A DNA stretch of 14,566 nt, taken from the NCBI GenBank assembly GCA_047974615.1, contig JBKECM010000037.1, positions 1-14,566 on the forward strand, given 5' to 3'. This DNA is from JBKEBX01 sp047974615 (GTDB lineage Bacteria; Bacillota; Clostridia; Lachnospirales; CAMZNU01). The translations under genes and the position numbers were made by a program. Of the stretch, positions 6,803 through 14,093 are shown in pieces. The notes below the pieces were generated by a model. It ran no database searches, was not told where the DNA came from, and saw only the letters and a program-made list of their open reading frames with translations. Each line of letters opens with the position of its first letter. Within the stretch, counting starts at the first letter, position 1.

Positions 6803-6833
6803 TTTTTCCTCCAAAAATATATCTTATCAAATA

Positions 6834-6887
6834 ATGTCACTGTACTACAAAAAATACAAAGTAATTTTTCTGTAGTACAAGTGACAT
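6834..6887. repeat. Long palindrome in the lepA leader
   Basis: Read on the plus strand, ATGTCAC-TGTACTACAAAAAAT pairs with ATTTTTCTGTAGTACA-AGTGACAT, giving a stem of about 22 pairs with one bulge and one mismatch around a short loop. It begins 32 bases upstream of the lepA start codon, after the TPR gene ends at 6912. There is no adjacent U-run on the minus strand, so it is not a typical terminator. It could be an attenuating or processing structure, or a regulator site. Confidence 0.6.
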
Positions 6888-6911
6888 ACTTAAATAATTT
6901 CTATCTTAAAA

Positions 6912-8786
6912 TTATTTTTTTTCTTCTTGAGCTTTTTGAGCAGCTTCCATTAACTCTTTAACTCTTTCTCTATCCATATCAGCAAGTGCTGTATTTCCTA
7001 AAGCTTCATTACATAAAGCTCTACTTTCGTATAAGTTACCTATATTAGGGTTGATTTCAAGAGCTTTGTTTAAGTCACTAATCGCTCTAGCATATTCCTT
7101 CATATCATATAAGCACTTACTTCTATTAAATAAAAGTATAGGATTTTTAGGCTGTAAGTTAATAGCTGCAGAGAAATCCTCTAAAGCTTCATCATATTTA
7201 GCTAAGTTTTTATAAGATAAAGCTCTGGATATATAACCATCAATACTTTTATTGTTAGTAACATCAATTAAATCTGTAAAAGCATCAATAGCTTTTTCGT
7301 ACTCTTTCATTTTACCGTAAACGTTACCTTTTAAAAGATAGGCTCTTGGTTCATTTTCATTTACTTTTATACAATTTTCAAGTACATCAATAGCTTTTTC
7401 ATTCATATCGTTTGTAGCATACATTTTAGCTAAATTCAAGTAATTTTCTAAAGTTTCAGGTGCAAGTGCAATAACTTTTTCGTAGTCTGCAGTAGCTTTT
7501 TCAATTTCATTCATATTTGAATATGCTATGGCTCTGTCACTTAAAGCAGGTTTAAATTCATTATCAATATCTAAAGCTTTATTGTAAAATTCTAAAGCTT
7601 TTTCATTATTTCCCATTTGTAAGTTAGTCCAACCTAAAGTATATAACCAAACTGCTTTATCTGGTTCTTCCTCGTTAAATTTACCATATATTTCAAGAGC
7701 GTCATCATACTTCTTAGATAAAACTGCAGCTCTCGCCTTCTTTTCTTGTAATTCTTTACTATCTTTAATAGTTTCAAGAACCTTTGAATAGTCTTCATAA
7801 GCTAAATCAGGTCTACTTGCAGCCATATAAATATTACCTCTATCTATATAAAGAGTTAAAGCATTAGGGCTAATTTTGATTGCATTTTGTATATGAATAA
7901 AAGATCTATTAAAGTCTTTAACGTTATAAAAAATCTTAGATAAATTATGGTGACTTAGTACATGGTTAGGGTCTTGTTGTAAAACTTGGTTATAGAGATT
8001 AAATGCAGTCTCATAAGATTTATCAATTTGAGCTAAATATGCGTGCATAAATAAAACATCTACATTTTTAGGATATTTTTTAAGCAAGTCATCAAATATT
8101 CTATCAGCTTCAACACGTTTATCTAAACTTAAAAGCACTCGACCTCTATTAAGTAATCCTTGAAGGTGAGTAGGATTGATAGATAAAACTTTATTAAAAT
8201 CTCCTTCAGCACTAACTAAGTCTTTTTGAGTAAGATATACACCACCACGCTCAATATACGCATTAATATATTCTTTATCTATATCTAAAGCCTTATTGTA
8301 TAACTTCATAGCATCATCAAGTCTATTTGTTTTCTTGAAAACATTACCATAGTTTAAAAAAGCAACTTTGTTATTTGGATCAAGAGAAATGATTTTATCA
8401 AAATCAGCTACAGCTTTGCTAAATTCATTAATACTAAGATTTTCAATACCTCTATTCATTAAAGAAGGAATATGATTTGGATCAATTTCTAAAGCATTAC
8501 TATAAACTTCAAGTGCCATTTTTTTGTTATCAGCAACTTCATCGTTGTTTGAATACACATTGCCTTTATAAAATAAAGCTTCCACATTTTTATCGTCAAT
8601 CTCTAAAAGTTTGTTTAAAACTTCAAGTGCCTCTTCAAAACAATCGTCCTCAAATAAAGCTATACCTTTATTAAGTAAAGCATCAACATTGCTTTCATCA
8701 TTTTCTAAAATTTCATTAAAAATTTTAATAGCTTCTTCTAAGTTGTCTTCCTTTAAAAGTTTAATTCCTTCGTTTAATTTTTCCAT
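6912..8786 (-). CDS. Tetratricopeptide repeat protein, about 16-18 repeats
   Basis: The 624 residues consist almost wholly of TPR units of about 34 residues, recognisable from recurring patterns such as AIKIFNEILENDESNVDALLNKGIALFE and DDAMKLYNKALDIDKEYINAYIERGGVYL. There is no signal peptide or membrane segment, so it should be a cytoplasmic protein-binding scaffold. No catalytic domain is attached. The last about 20 residues are charged (MDRERVKELMEAAQKAQEEKK). The start ATG 8784-8786 has GGAGGT close upstream. It lies 27 bases after trhP and just before lepA on the same strand, inside a block of translation and tRNA-modification genes. Its partner and role are unknown to me; the position hints at a ribosome- or envelope-related job. 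Confidence 0.85.
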   Translation of the reverse strand: MEKLNEGIKLLKEDNLEEAIKIFNEILENDESNVDALLNKGIALFEDDCFEEALEVLNKLLEIDDKNVEALFYKGNVYSNNDEVADNKKMALEVYSNALEIDPNHIPSLMNRGIENLSINEFSKAVADFDKIISLDPNNKVAFLNYGNVFKKTNRLDDAMKLYNKALDIDKEYINAYIERGGVYLTQKDLVSAEGDFNKVLSINPTHLQGLLNRGRVLLSLDKRVEADRIFDDLLKKYPKNVDVLFMHAYLAQIDKSYETAFNLYNQVLQQDPNHVLSHHNLSKIFYNVKDFNRSFIHIQNAIKISPNALTLYIDRGNIYMAASRPDLAYEDYSKVLETIKDSKELQEKKARAAVLSKKYDDALEIYGKFNEEEPDKAVWLYTLGWTNLQMGNNEKALEFYNKALDIDNEFKPALSDRAIAYSNMNEIEKATADYEKVIALAPETLENYLNLAKMYATNDMNEKAIDVLENCIKVNENEPRAYLLKGNVYGKMKEYEKAIDAFTDLIDVTNNKSIDGYISRALSYKNLAKYDEALEDFSAAINLQPKNPILLFNRSKCLYDMKEYARAISDLNKALEINPNIGNLYESRALCNEALGNTALADMDRERVKELMEAAQKAQEEKK

Positions 8787-8813
8787 GGTGTACCTCCAGT
8801 TTATTTAAGTTTT

Positions 8814-10046
8814 TTATTCTACCGATTTACGAAACATATCAAATTCAGCTACTTCACAAGGAAGTTTAATTTTAATTATTTGTTTTGGGTGTGGAGCTTC
8901 TGTAATGATTGAATTATTTTCATCAAACATTTCGTCTATAACAAAGCTTACATTTTCCCCATTACTTTTAAAAATTTCTATTTCTTCACCTTTAACAAAT
9001 TTATTTCTCTGTTCTATTATAGCATACCCTGTCAACCTATCATAACTCTTAATAACAGCGCAGAAATCATAGTTTCTTATATAACTATTATTAGTGTAAA
9101 TTTGTTCATTACCATCAGGTCTACCAAAGTAAAATCCAGTTGTAAAATCTCTATGACTTGATTTACGTATTTCTTCCATATAGTAACTTTTTTTATTTTC
9201 ATACAGTTTAGGGTCTTTTAAATAGTCGTCAATAGCAGTTCTATAGGTTCTGACTACAGCACCTACATAGTAGGCAGTTTTCATACGACCTTCTATTTTA
9301 AAAGAATTAACTCCACATTCTATAAGTTCCGGTATATGTTCCAACATACATAAATCCTTTGAGTTATAAATGTAAGTGCCTCTTTCATCTTCTTCTATAG
9401 GCATATATTCACCGGGTCTTGTTTCTTCCACTAGGTTATATTTCCATCTACAAGGGTGTGCACAAGCACCTTTATTAGCATCACGATTAGTCATATAATT
9501 AGAAAGCAAACATCTACCTGAATAGGATATGCACATAGCACCATGAACAAAAGCTTCAATATCAAACTCAACAGGCATAGTATCAGAAATAACTTTAAGA
9601 TCCTTTGCATTAAGTTCTCTTGCTACAACAACTCTTTTAGCACCTAAAGTATTCCACATTTTCACACTATGTACATTTGTAGTATTTGCTTGAGTTGATA
9701 TATGTATTTCCATATTCGGCAAAATTTCTCGCACCCATGAAAAAATACCAAGATCTGAAACAATAACAGCATCTACCCCAAGCTTATCTAAATCAAGTAA
9801 ATATTCTTCCAAAGCATAAAAGTCATCATTATGTGCAAATATATTTAATGTAACATAAACCTTTTTACCTCTACTATGTGCAAATTCTAAACCTTCTATC
9901 ATTTCATCGTAGGTAAAATTTTTAGCTTTAGCACGTAAACCAAATTTATCTCCACCTATATAAACAGCATCAGCACCAAAAGTAATTGCAATTTTTAATT
10001 TTTCAAGATCTCCTGCAGGAGCTAAAAGTTCAAGCTTTCTTTTCAT
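8814..10046 (-). CDS. trhP: Peptidase U32 family tRNA uridine hydroxylase TrhP
   Basis: TrhP makes 5-hydroxyuridine at wobble position 34 of tRNA using prephenate. The old label 'peptidase U32' is not its role in the tRNA branch of the family. The 410 residues start KLELLAPAGDLEKLKIAITFGADAVYIGG and carry the family signature EAFVHGAMCISYSGRC (164-179). Cys172, Cys179, Cys195 and Cys199 are candidate iron-sulfur ligands; Cys233 is another conserved-looking cysteine. The next upstream genes are trmR, which methylates the product, and mltG, the same order as yrrL-yrrM-yrrN-yrrO in Bacillus subtilis. Bacillus has two paralogues (YrrN and YrrO); here there is one, closest in layout to the longer YrrO type. 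Spacing to trmR is 19 bases, so they are cotranscribed. Confidence 0.88.
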   Translation of the reverse strand: MKRKLELLAPAGDLEKLKIAITFGADAVYIGGDKFGLRAKAKNFTYDEMIEGLEFAHSRGKKVYVTLNIFAHNDDFYALEEYLLDLDKLGVDAVIVSDLGIFSWVREILPNMEIHISTQANTTNVHSVKMWNTLGAKRVVVARELNAKDLKVISDTMPVEFDIEAFVHGAMCISYSGRCLLSNYMTNRDANKGACAHPCRWKYNLVEETRPGEYMPIEEDERGTYIYNSKDLCMLEHIPELIECGVNSFKIEGRMKTAYYVGAVVRTYRTAIDDYLKDPKLYENKKSYYMEEIRKSSHRDFTTGFYFGRPDGNEQIYTNNSYIRNYDFCAVIKSYDRLTGYAIIEQRNKFVKGEEIEIFKSNGENVSFVIDEMFDENNSIITEAPHPKQIIKIKLPCEVAEFDMFRKSVE

Positions 10047-10065
10047 AAAATGTCCTTATCTATTT

Positions 10066-10725
10066 TTAACTTTTTACAGCAACAAGTACCCCATCAGCAA
10101 TAGGAACTATGGAAGATTTTAGCTCTTCACATTCTGTTACACTCTTTAAAAATTCATTCATTCGTCTATGTATAGTACGTTGTCTTTTTTCTATGGTATT
10201 TATATCCTTAACTATATTACCATTTTGAAATAAATCATCAGCAATAAGCAAACCACCACAATTAAGTAACTCTATAATATTAGGCAACATATTTATATAT
10301 TGCCCCTTACCGGCATCTAAAAAAACAAGATCATATTTTTTTTCTTCTTTTACTAAAGTTTCAAGAACATCAATAGCGTCCCCTTCAATCAACTTTATTT
10401 TATTAGAAAATCCAAATTTTTCAAAGTTTTCTTTAGCCTTCTCAATCATTTGTGGATATCTATCAATAGTAGTCAAAAGTCCATTGTCAGGTAATTTTCT
10501 CGCCATCATCATAGCAGAAAATCCCACAGCACAACCTATTTCTAAAATATTCTTCGGTTTTTTAAGTTCCACCAAAAAGGAAATAAACGAAGCTGTTTCT
10601 TTGTCTATAATGGGTAAATCAACTTCATAAGCATACTTTTGAAGTTCACCTAACTCTCCCTCACAAAAGGGTTGTAAATCATTAATGTATTCAACTATTT
10701 CTTCTTTTACTATATATGATTTCAT
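10066..10725 (-). CDS. trmR: tRNA 5-hydroxyuridine methyltransferase TrmR
   Basis: TrmR (YrrM in Bacillus subtilis) uses SAM to turn 5-hydroxyuridine-34 into 5-methoxyuridine. The 219-residue protein is a class I, metal-dependent O-methyltransferase. SAM motif I is ILEIGCAVGFSA (60-71), Asp88 in TIDRY is the ribose-binding acid, and FLDAGKGQY (135-143) supplies a metal-site Asp137. IADD at 161-164 gives two further acids where relatives often have Asp-Asn. A generic caffeoyl-CoA/catechol O-methyltransferase is the sequence-only alternative. The location between mltG and trhP, matching yrrL-yrrM-yrrN, decides for TrmR. It starts 11 bases after mltG and ends 19 bases before trhP. Confidence 0.88.
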   Translation of the reverse strand: MKSYIVKEEIVEYINDLQPFCEGELGELQKYAYEVDLPIIDKETASFISFLVELKKPKNILEIGCAVGFSAMMMARKLPDNGLLTTIDRYPQMIEKAKENFEKFGFSNKIKLIEGDAIDVLETLVKEEKKYDLVFLDAGKGQYINMLPNIIELLNCGGLLIADDLFQNGNIVKDINTIEKRQRTIHRRMNEFLKSVTECEELKSSIVPIADGVLVAVKS

Positions 10726-10736
10726 ATTTTTCTTTC

Positions 10737-11831
10737 TTAATAAACTTGTCCATATTCTTCTTTTGCAGATAAAAACTCATCATAGTTTGAAGTGAAAAAG
10801 TGTTCTCCCGTTTCAGAGTCTTTTAAAACAAAATATAAATAATCCGTATCAGCAGGTTCAAGTACAGCACGCATACTAGCCTCACCGGGATTTGATATAG
10901 GGCCAACTGGCAAACCTATATATTTATATGTATTATAAGGTGTATCTATTTCTAAGTCTTCTAATGTTATAACATCGCGTCTTTTTTCTAAAGTATATTG
11001 TATAGTCGAACACATTTGCAAAGGCATATCAATACTAAGACGGTTGTTTATAACACTTGCAACTAAGTTTCTCTCTTCGGGTACCATAACTTCACTTTCA
11101 ATAATAGAAGCCATAGTAATAACCTCATCAACTGTAAGACCTTTTTCTTTAGCTAAATCATCAAAGTTTGTATAATATATTTCTTCAAACCTAACTAGCA
11201 TTTTATTTATAATTTGTTCTGCTGTAGAGTCCACGTAAATTCTGTATGTATCAGGAAACAAATATCCTTCAAGTCTATTTTCTCGTATAGGCAACTCATC
11301 AATAAAAGCAAAATCAAAGTTTCCCATTTCACAAGCATTAGAAAATTCTTCACTTGTCACAATAGAAAGTTCCTCTAAATAACTTCCAATATCGCGGATA
11401 GTCATACCCTCAACTATAGTAATTGTAATTTCTTCTGCAAGTGCACTTTTATCAGTATATAGGATTTGCATTATTTCATTTGTAGTCATATTAGCATTTA
11501 AGTCATACTCGCCAACTTTAACCTTATACTTAGGTTCACCCACAATCATATTTTCTAAAACCAAAAAGAAACTCGATTGAATTATACCATTATCAGCTAA
11601 AATTTTACTTACATCACCCATAGAAGTTTCTTCTTCTAAAGATAAAGTAAATTCCTTGTCTATGCCCACACTATCATTAGAAAAAACTCTACCAACTTCG
11701 TAGTAATGTTTGGTAAAGTATATTATAGCCACAATTAATAGTACTGAAAACACAACATTAAAAGCACCATCAAAAAAGCTAAAAAATATTGAAATGCCTT
11801 CTTTTATTTGTTTACCTTTATTTTTATCCAT
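10737..11831 (-). CDS. mltG: Endolytic transglycosylase MltG (YceG-like)
   Basis: MltG cuts nascent peptidoglycan strands at the membrane and so limits glycan chain length. The 364-residue protein has a short cytoplasmic N-terminus, one membrane segment at about residues 20-42 (FNVVFSVLLIVAIIYF), a LysM-like region, and the YceG catalytic domain. EGYLFPDTY (188-196) and ASIIESEV (241-248) are family signatures, and Glu245 matches the catalytic Glu218 of Escherichia coli. GLPVGPISNPG (306-316) and the C-terminal DYLYFVLK are also typical. It is preceded by GAGGTT and lies 29 bases after the ATP-grasp gene, with a small AATAGG/CCTATT hairpin in that gap, and 11 bases before trmR. Confidence 0.95.
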   Translation of the reverse strand: MDKNKGKQIKEGISIFFSFFDGAFNVVFSVLLIVAIIYFTKHYYEVGRVFSNDSVGIDKEFTLSLEEETSMGDVSKILADNGIIQSSFFLVLENMIVGEPKYKVKVGEYDLNANMTTNEIMQILYTDKSALAEEITITIVEGMTIRDIGSYLEELSIVTSEEFSNACEMGNFDFAFIDELPIRENRLEGYLFPDTYRIYVDSTAEQIINKMLVRFEEIYYTNFDDLAKEKGLTVDEVITMASIIESEVMVPEERNLVASVINNRLSIDMPLQMCSTIQYTLEKRRDVITLEDLEIDTPYNTYKYIGLPVGPISNPGEASMRAVLEPADTDYLYFVLKDSETGEHFFTSNYDEFLSAKEEYGQVY

Positions 11832-11860
11832 TTATAACCTCGATTTAATAGGTTTTTTGC

Positions 11861-12754
11861 CTATTTATTAAAGCTACTTAAAATAGCCTTTTTGTACATA
11901 TTTTTAACGAGAGTAAAATTTTCGCCTTTACCAAAAGTTTCAGCCATAACACCAGCATTAACCTCAAGCACATAAAATTCGTTCTCAACTTTAACTATAT
12001 CAATAGATGCAAAAGAAATATTTATAGCCCTTGCTACATCTTTTGCCAAATTACACAACATTTCTTTAAGTTCAATGTCAACAATATTAAAATATTCACC
12101 ATATCTACTTAAATTGTGCTGAAAATCTAAAGGAACATTTTCTCCTTTATATGGAACATTTTTCAAAAAATCTTCCCTTAAATAAGTTGTTTTAATATCT
12201 AACATTTCGCATAAAGTAAAAATATCACTTATACCATCACCCGTAACAGATTTTACTTTTTTCCCATAAATTATTTGAAGTTCGCCATCTAAAAGTATAA
12301 CTCTATACTCAGCCTCTATATTAACAAAAGGAGAAATAGCAACAAGATATTCTGTTAAAAAAAGCTTTTCTAAATTTTCTCTTATAGAAGAAACATTATC
12401 ACATAAATATATGTTTTTTCCGCAACTACCTCTATTATCTTTAACAAGAACTTTTCCATATAGTTTTAAATATTTTTCAAAATATTCGTCATTCAATTCA
12501 CTATATTCATTTAAAAAAACCGAAAAATGCTCAATAGCTTGAAATCCTTTTTTATTTAAAACCTCATATAGTGCAATTTTATCATTACAAATATCAGCAG
12601 CTGCTAAATCATTATTTGGAAACTTAAAACCAGAAATATATCGTACAATATTATTTTTTTCAAGTCTAAATATCCATTCTCTTGAAAAAGTCAATAGTTC
12701 AATGTTTTCTTCTTCGCATATTTCGTATATCGCTTTTTTTAAAACCTCATTCAT
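11861..12754 (-). CDS. ATP-grasp ligase-like protein, substrate unknown
   Basis: This 297-residue soluble protein has an ATP-grasp fold of the RimK/cyanophycin-synthetase type. KVLVKDNRGSCGKNIYL (101-117) supplies the nucleotide lysine and the glycine-rich loop. AEYRVILLDGEL (148-159) carries a conserved Arg. SIDIV (250-254) and VLEVNAGV (262-269), with Glu264 and Asn266, form the magnesium site. Such enzymes join a carboxylate to an amine or thiol through an acyl-phosphate. No distinct substrate domain is visible, so I cannot say whether it acts on a peptide, amino acid or cell-wall precursor. Its position before mltG suggests, but does not show, a wall-related role. The ATG at 12752-12754 has GAGGTAG upstream, and a consensus promoter lies at 12785-12813. 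Confidence 0.8.
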   Translation of the reverse strand: MNEVLKKAIYEICEEENIELLTFSREWIFRLEKNNIVRYISGFKFPNNDLAAADICNDKIALYEVLNKKGFQAIEHFSVFLNEYSELNDEYFEKYLKLYGKVLVKDNRGSCGKNIYLCDNVSSIRENLEKLFLTEYLVAISPFVNIEAEYRVILLDGELQIIYGKKVKSVTGDGISDIFTLCEMLDIKTTYLREDFLKNVPYKGENVPLDFQHNLSRYGEYFNIVDIELKEMLCNLAKDVARAINISFASIDIVKVENEFYVLEVNAGVMAETFGKGENFTLVKNMYKKAILSSFNK

Positions 12755-12784
12755 AACTACCTCGTAAATATATCGCTATCTTTC

Positions 12785-12813
12785 ATTATAACCTTTTTTT
12801 GAAAAAATTTCAA
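12785..12813 (-). promoter_or_regulatory. Sigma-A promoter for the ATP-grasp-mltG-trmR-trhP operon
   Basis: On the minus strand TTGAAA (12808-12813) and TATAAT (12785-12790) are 17 bases apart. The predicted start is near 12778, about 24 bases before the ATP-grasp ATG. It lies only nine bases past the stop of the YlmH-like gene, so that gene may also read through into the operon. Confidence 0.78.
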
Positions 12814-12821
12814 TTAATATT

Positions 12822-13589
12822 TTATTTTTCATAACGAATTTGTATTTTACCCTTTTTACTAACACCAAAATTTTCTTTATAATAAAATCTTCCATAGCCT
12901 CTAATTGTTACAATATCATTTATTGAAATTTCTTTTGAATGATTTAAACATATATTATGGTTTAAAAAAACTCGTTCTTTTTCTATAAGTTCTTTAACTT
13001 TATTTCTACTTAGATTTGTAACACCAGCTATAAAATTATCTAGTCTAAGAGAAGATAGTGATATACGAACACTTTCAAGTTCTTTTGTATTAAACTCCTC
13101 AATGTTTTGACAACTAACAACTTTAATTTTCTGTCTACCTATTTGTGTAAGATTATCAAGAACAAATTCTTCTATATCTTTAAGTACAACTATATAGCAT
13201 TTACTTTCAAAAAATAAAATATCACCTATTTTATTTCGTTTGATACCTAATCCTAACAAGCTACCTAAAACATCTTTATGTTTTAAAGGATTTTGAAACT
13301 TATTAGTTTCTATAGTTAAATAAGAAAAAGGATTTACTTCTTCAACTCCAACAGGTGTAAATACAACACAGCCTCTTTCAAAACCGTTATATCCACCATA
13401 TAAGCTTATATTCACGTCTATAGATATACCCTTTAGAAAGTCGCCCACCTTGTTTAAAAAAATATTGTTATAAATATCTGAATAATCTGAGTAAAATTTT
13501 TCTTCTGTTTTTAAATAAGTATCATATATTTTTCTACTGTTAATTTTGTCATCTTCGTCAACAAAAAGTTGTTCAAGTTTCTTTTTCAT
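12822..13589 (-). CDS. ylmH: YlmH-like S4-domain RNA-binding protein
   Basis: YlmH proteins bind RNA through a C-terminal S4 domain. In Bacillus subtilis YlmH has been linked to ribosome-associated quality control and lies in the cell-division cluster. Starting at ATG 13587-13589 gives 255 residues, close to the usual length. The N-terminal domain carries the family signature HKDVLGSLLGLGIKRNKIGDI (about 104-124), and the S4 domain covers about 179-238 (SSLRLDNFIAGVTNLSRNKVKELIEKERV). A TTG start seven codons upstream is possible but has no ribosome binding site. For the ATG the upstream site is weak too (ATAGGT). There are no division genes nearby. Upstream lie an 8-bp inverted repeat at 13614-13638 and then the nested mobile elements. 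Confidence 0.85.
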   Translation of the reverse strand: MKKKLEQLFVDEDDKINSRKIYDTYLKTEEKFYSDYSDIYNNIFLNKVGDFLKGISIDVNISLYGGYNGFERGCVVFTPVGVEEVNPFSYLTIETNKFQNPLKHKDVLGSLLGLGIKRNKIGDILFFESKCYIVVLKDIEEFVLDNLTQIGRQKIKVVSCQNIEEFNTKELESVRISLSSLRLDNFIAGVTNLSRNKVKELIEKERVFLNHNICLNHSKEISINDIVTIRGYGRFYYKENFGVSKKGKIQIRYEK

Positions 13590-13656
13590 AACATTATACC
13601 TATATATCAAAAGACAATATTACAAATTTCAATATTGTGAAGTTACGTAGTAATTT

Positions 13657-14021
13657 GAGGGTGCTGGAAAAGGATAGAAAAAAATATTACTGCACAAAAA
13701 TTACACTCGACTTGATGATTTGCTTTGCAAATCATCTTGCATGTCGCATAAAATTAGCACTCGTTCCTTCGAAGGTGCTGTCAAAAGTTAGAAAAAAATT
13801 ATATACCACAAAAATTATCATTCGTATGGAATAAAATTTACTCTCATTCTTCGCTGTTTTTATTCCAACTCACTATTTTTGTTTACGCTAACACTATTAT
13901 AATTTTTTTCTTTTTGTCTTTATCAGCACCTTCTTTCCTCGTTGATTTTATGCTATCTCACTATGATTGTGCCATTGTCATTAGTAATATTTTTTTCTTT
14001 TTTGACTTTTTCAGCACCCTC
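13657..14021. mobile_element. MITE-like element, family A (outer), interrupted by a nested copy
   Basis: The 365-bp element has terminal inverted repeats GAGGGTGCTG (13657-13666) and CAGCACCCTC (14012-14021), with similarity continuing inward for about 40 bases through an A-rich stretch and AATATTACT. Inside are a perfect 10-bp hairpin, GATGATTTGC-TTT-GCAAATCATC (13714-13736), and an arm pair GCATAAAAT (13746-13754) and ATTTTATGC (13945-13953), now split by the inner element. Without the inner insert it would be about 195-200 bp. It encodes no transposase. I could not see a convincing target duplication; TAAT occurs close to both ends. Its right 87 bases match the window's left edge at 85 positions in the same orientation. 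Confidence 0.8.
13771..13933. mobile_element. MITE-like element, family A subtype (inner), nested
   Basis: Terminal inverted repeats GAAGGTGCTG (13771-13780) and CAGCACCTTC (13924-13933) bound a 163-bp non-coding element. The central hairpin pairs GGAATAAAA (13828-13836) with TTTTATTCC (13858-13866). The plan is the same as the outer element (A-rich arms, central hairpin, loop containing TTCNTCG), but the sequence differs enough to be a subfamily. TTCCT occurs on both sides (13764-13768 and 13935-13939), while the uninterrupted copy at the left edge has it once (34-38). That supports insertion of this unit with a target duplication of about five bases, allowing one or two extra junction bases. 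Confidence 0.78.
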
Positions 14022-14047
14022 GGTTAATGATAAAATAAGTGTAAGGG

Positions 14048-14082
14048 AGTTCCTATTAAATTTATAGGGACTTTTATTTTTT
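14048..14082 (+). terminator. Intrinsic terminator or attenuator before the terminase gene
   Basis: AGTTCCTAT (14048-14056) pairs with ATAGGGACT (14064-14072) with one G-T wobble around a 7-base loop. TTTATTTTTT follows directly. It lies 11 bases before the terminase ATG, overlapping its leader. It probably ended a preceding phage gene that is no longer present, or it attenuates the terminase transcript. Confidence 0.7.
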
Positions 14083-14093
14083 AGGTGGGGAGT

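Noticed and set aside
6803..6814. Upstream TTG start for lepA giving 609 residues
   Set aside because: The extra codons are the GGAGG ribosome binding site of the downstream ATG.
8814..10046. Annotation as a secreted collagenase-like peptidase U32
   Set aside because: There is no signal peptide, and the neighbours trmR and mltG match the tRNA-modifying TrhP branch of the family.
13614..13638. Promoter or operator for the YlmH-like gene at the ACAATATT/AATATTGT inverted repeat
   Set aside because: I found no -35/-10 pair with good spacing that would leave room before the start codon; the TATAAT near 13593 would give an almost leaderless message without a matching -35.
13637..13834. 65-codon plus-strand frame before the terminase
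   Set aside because: It lies within the two mobile elements, crosses the junction between them and has no ribosome binding site; it is a by-product of the repeats.
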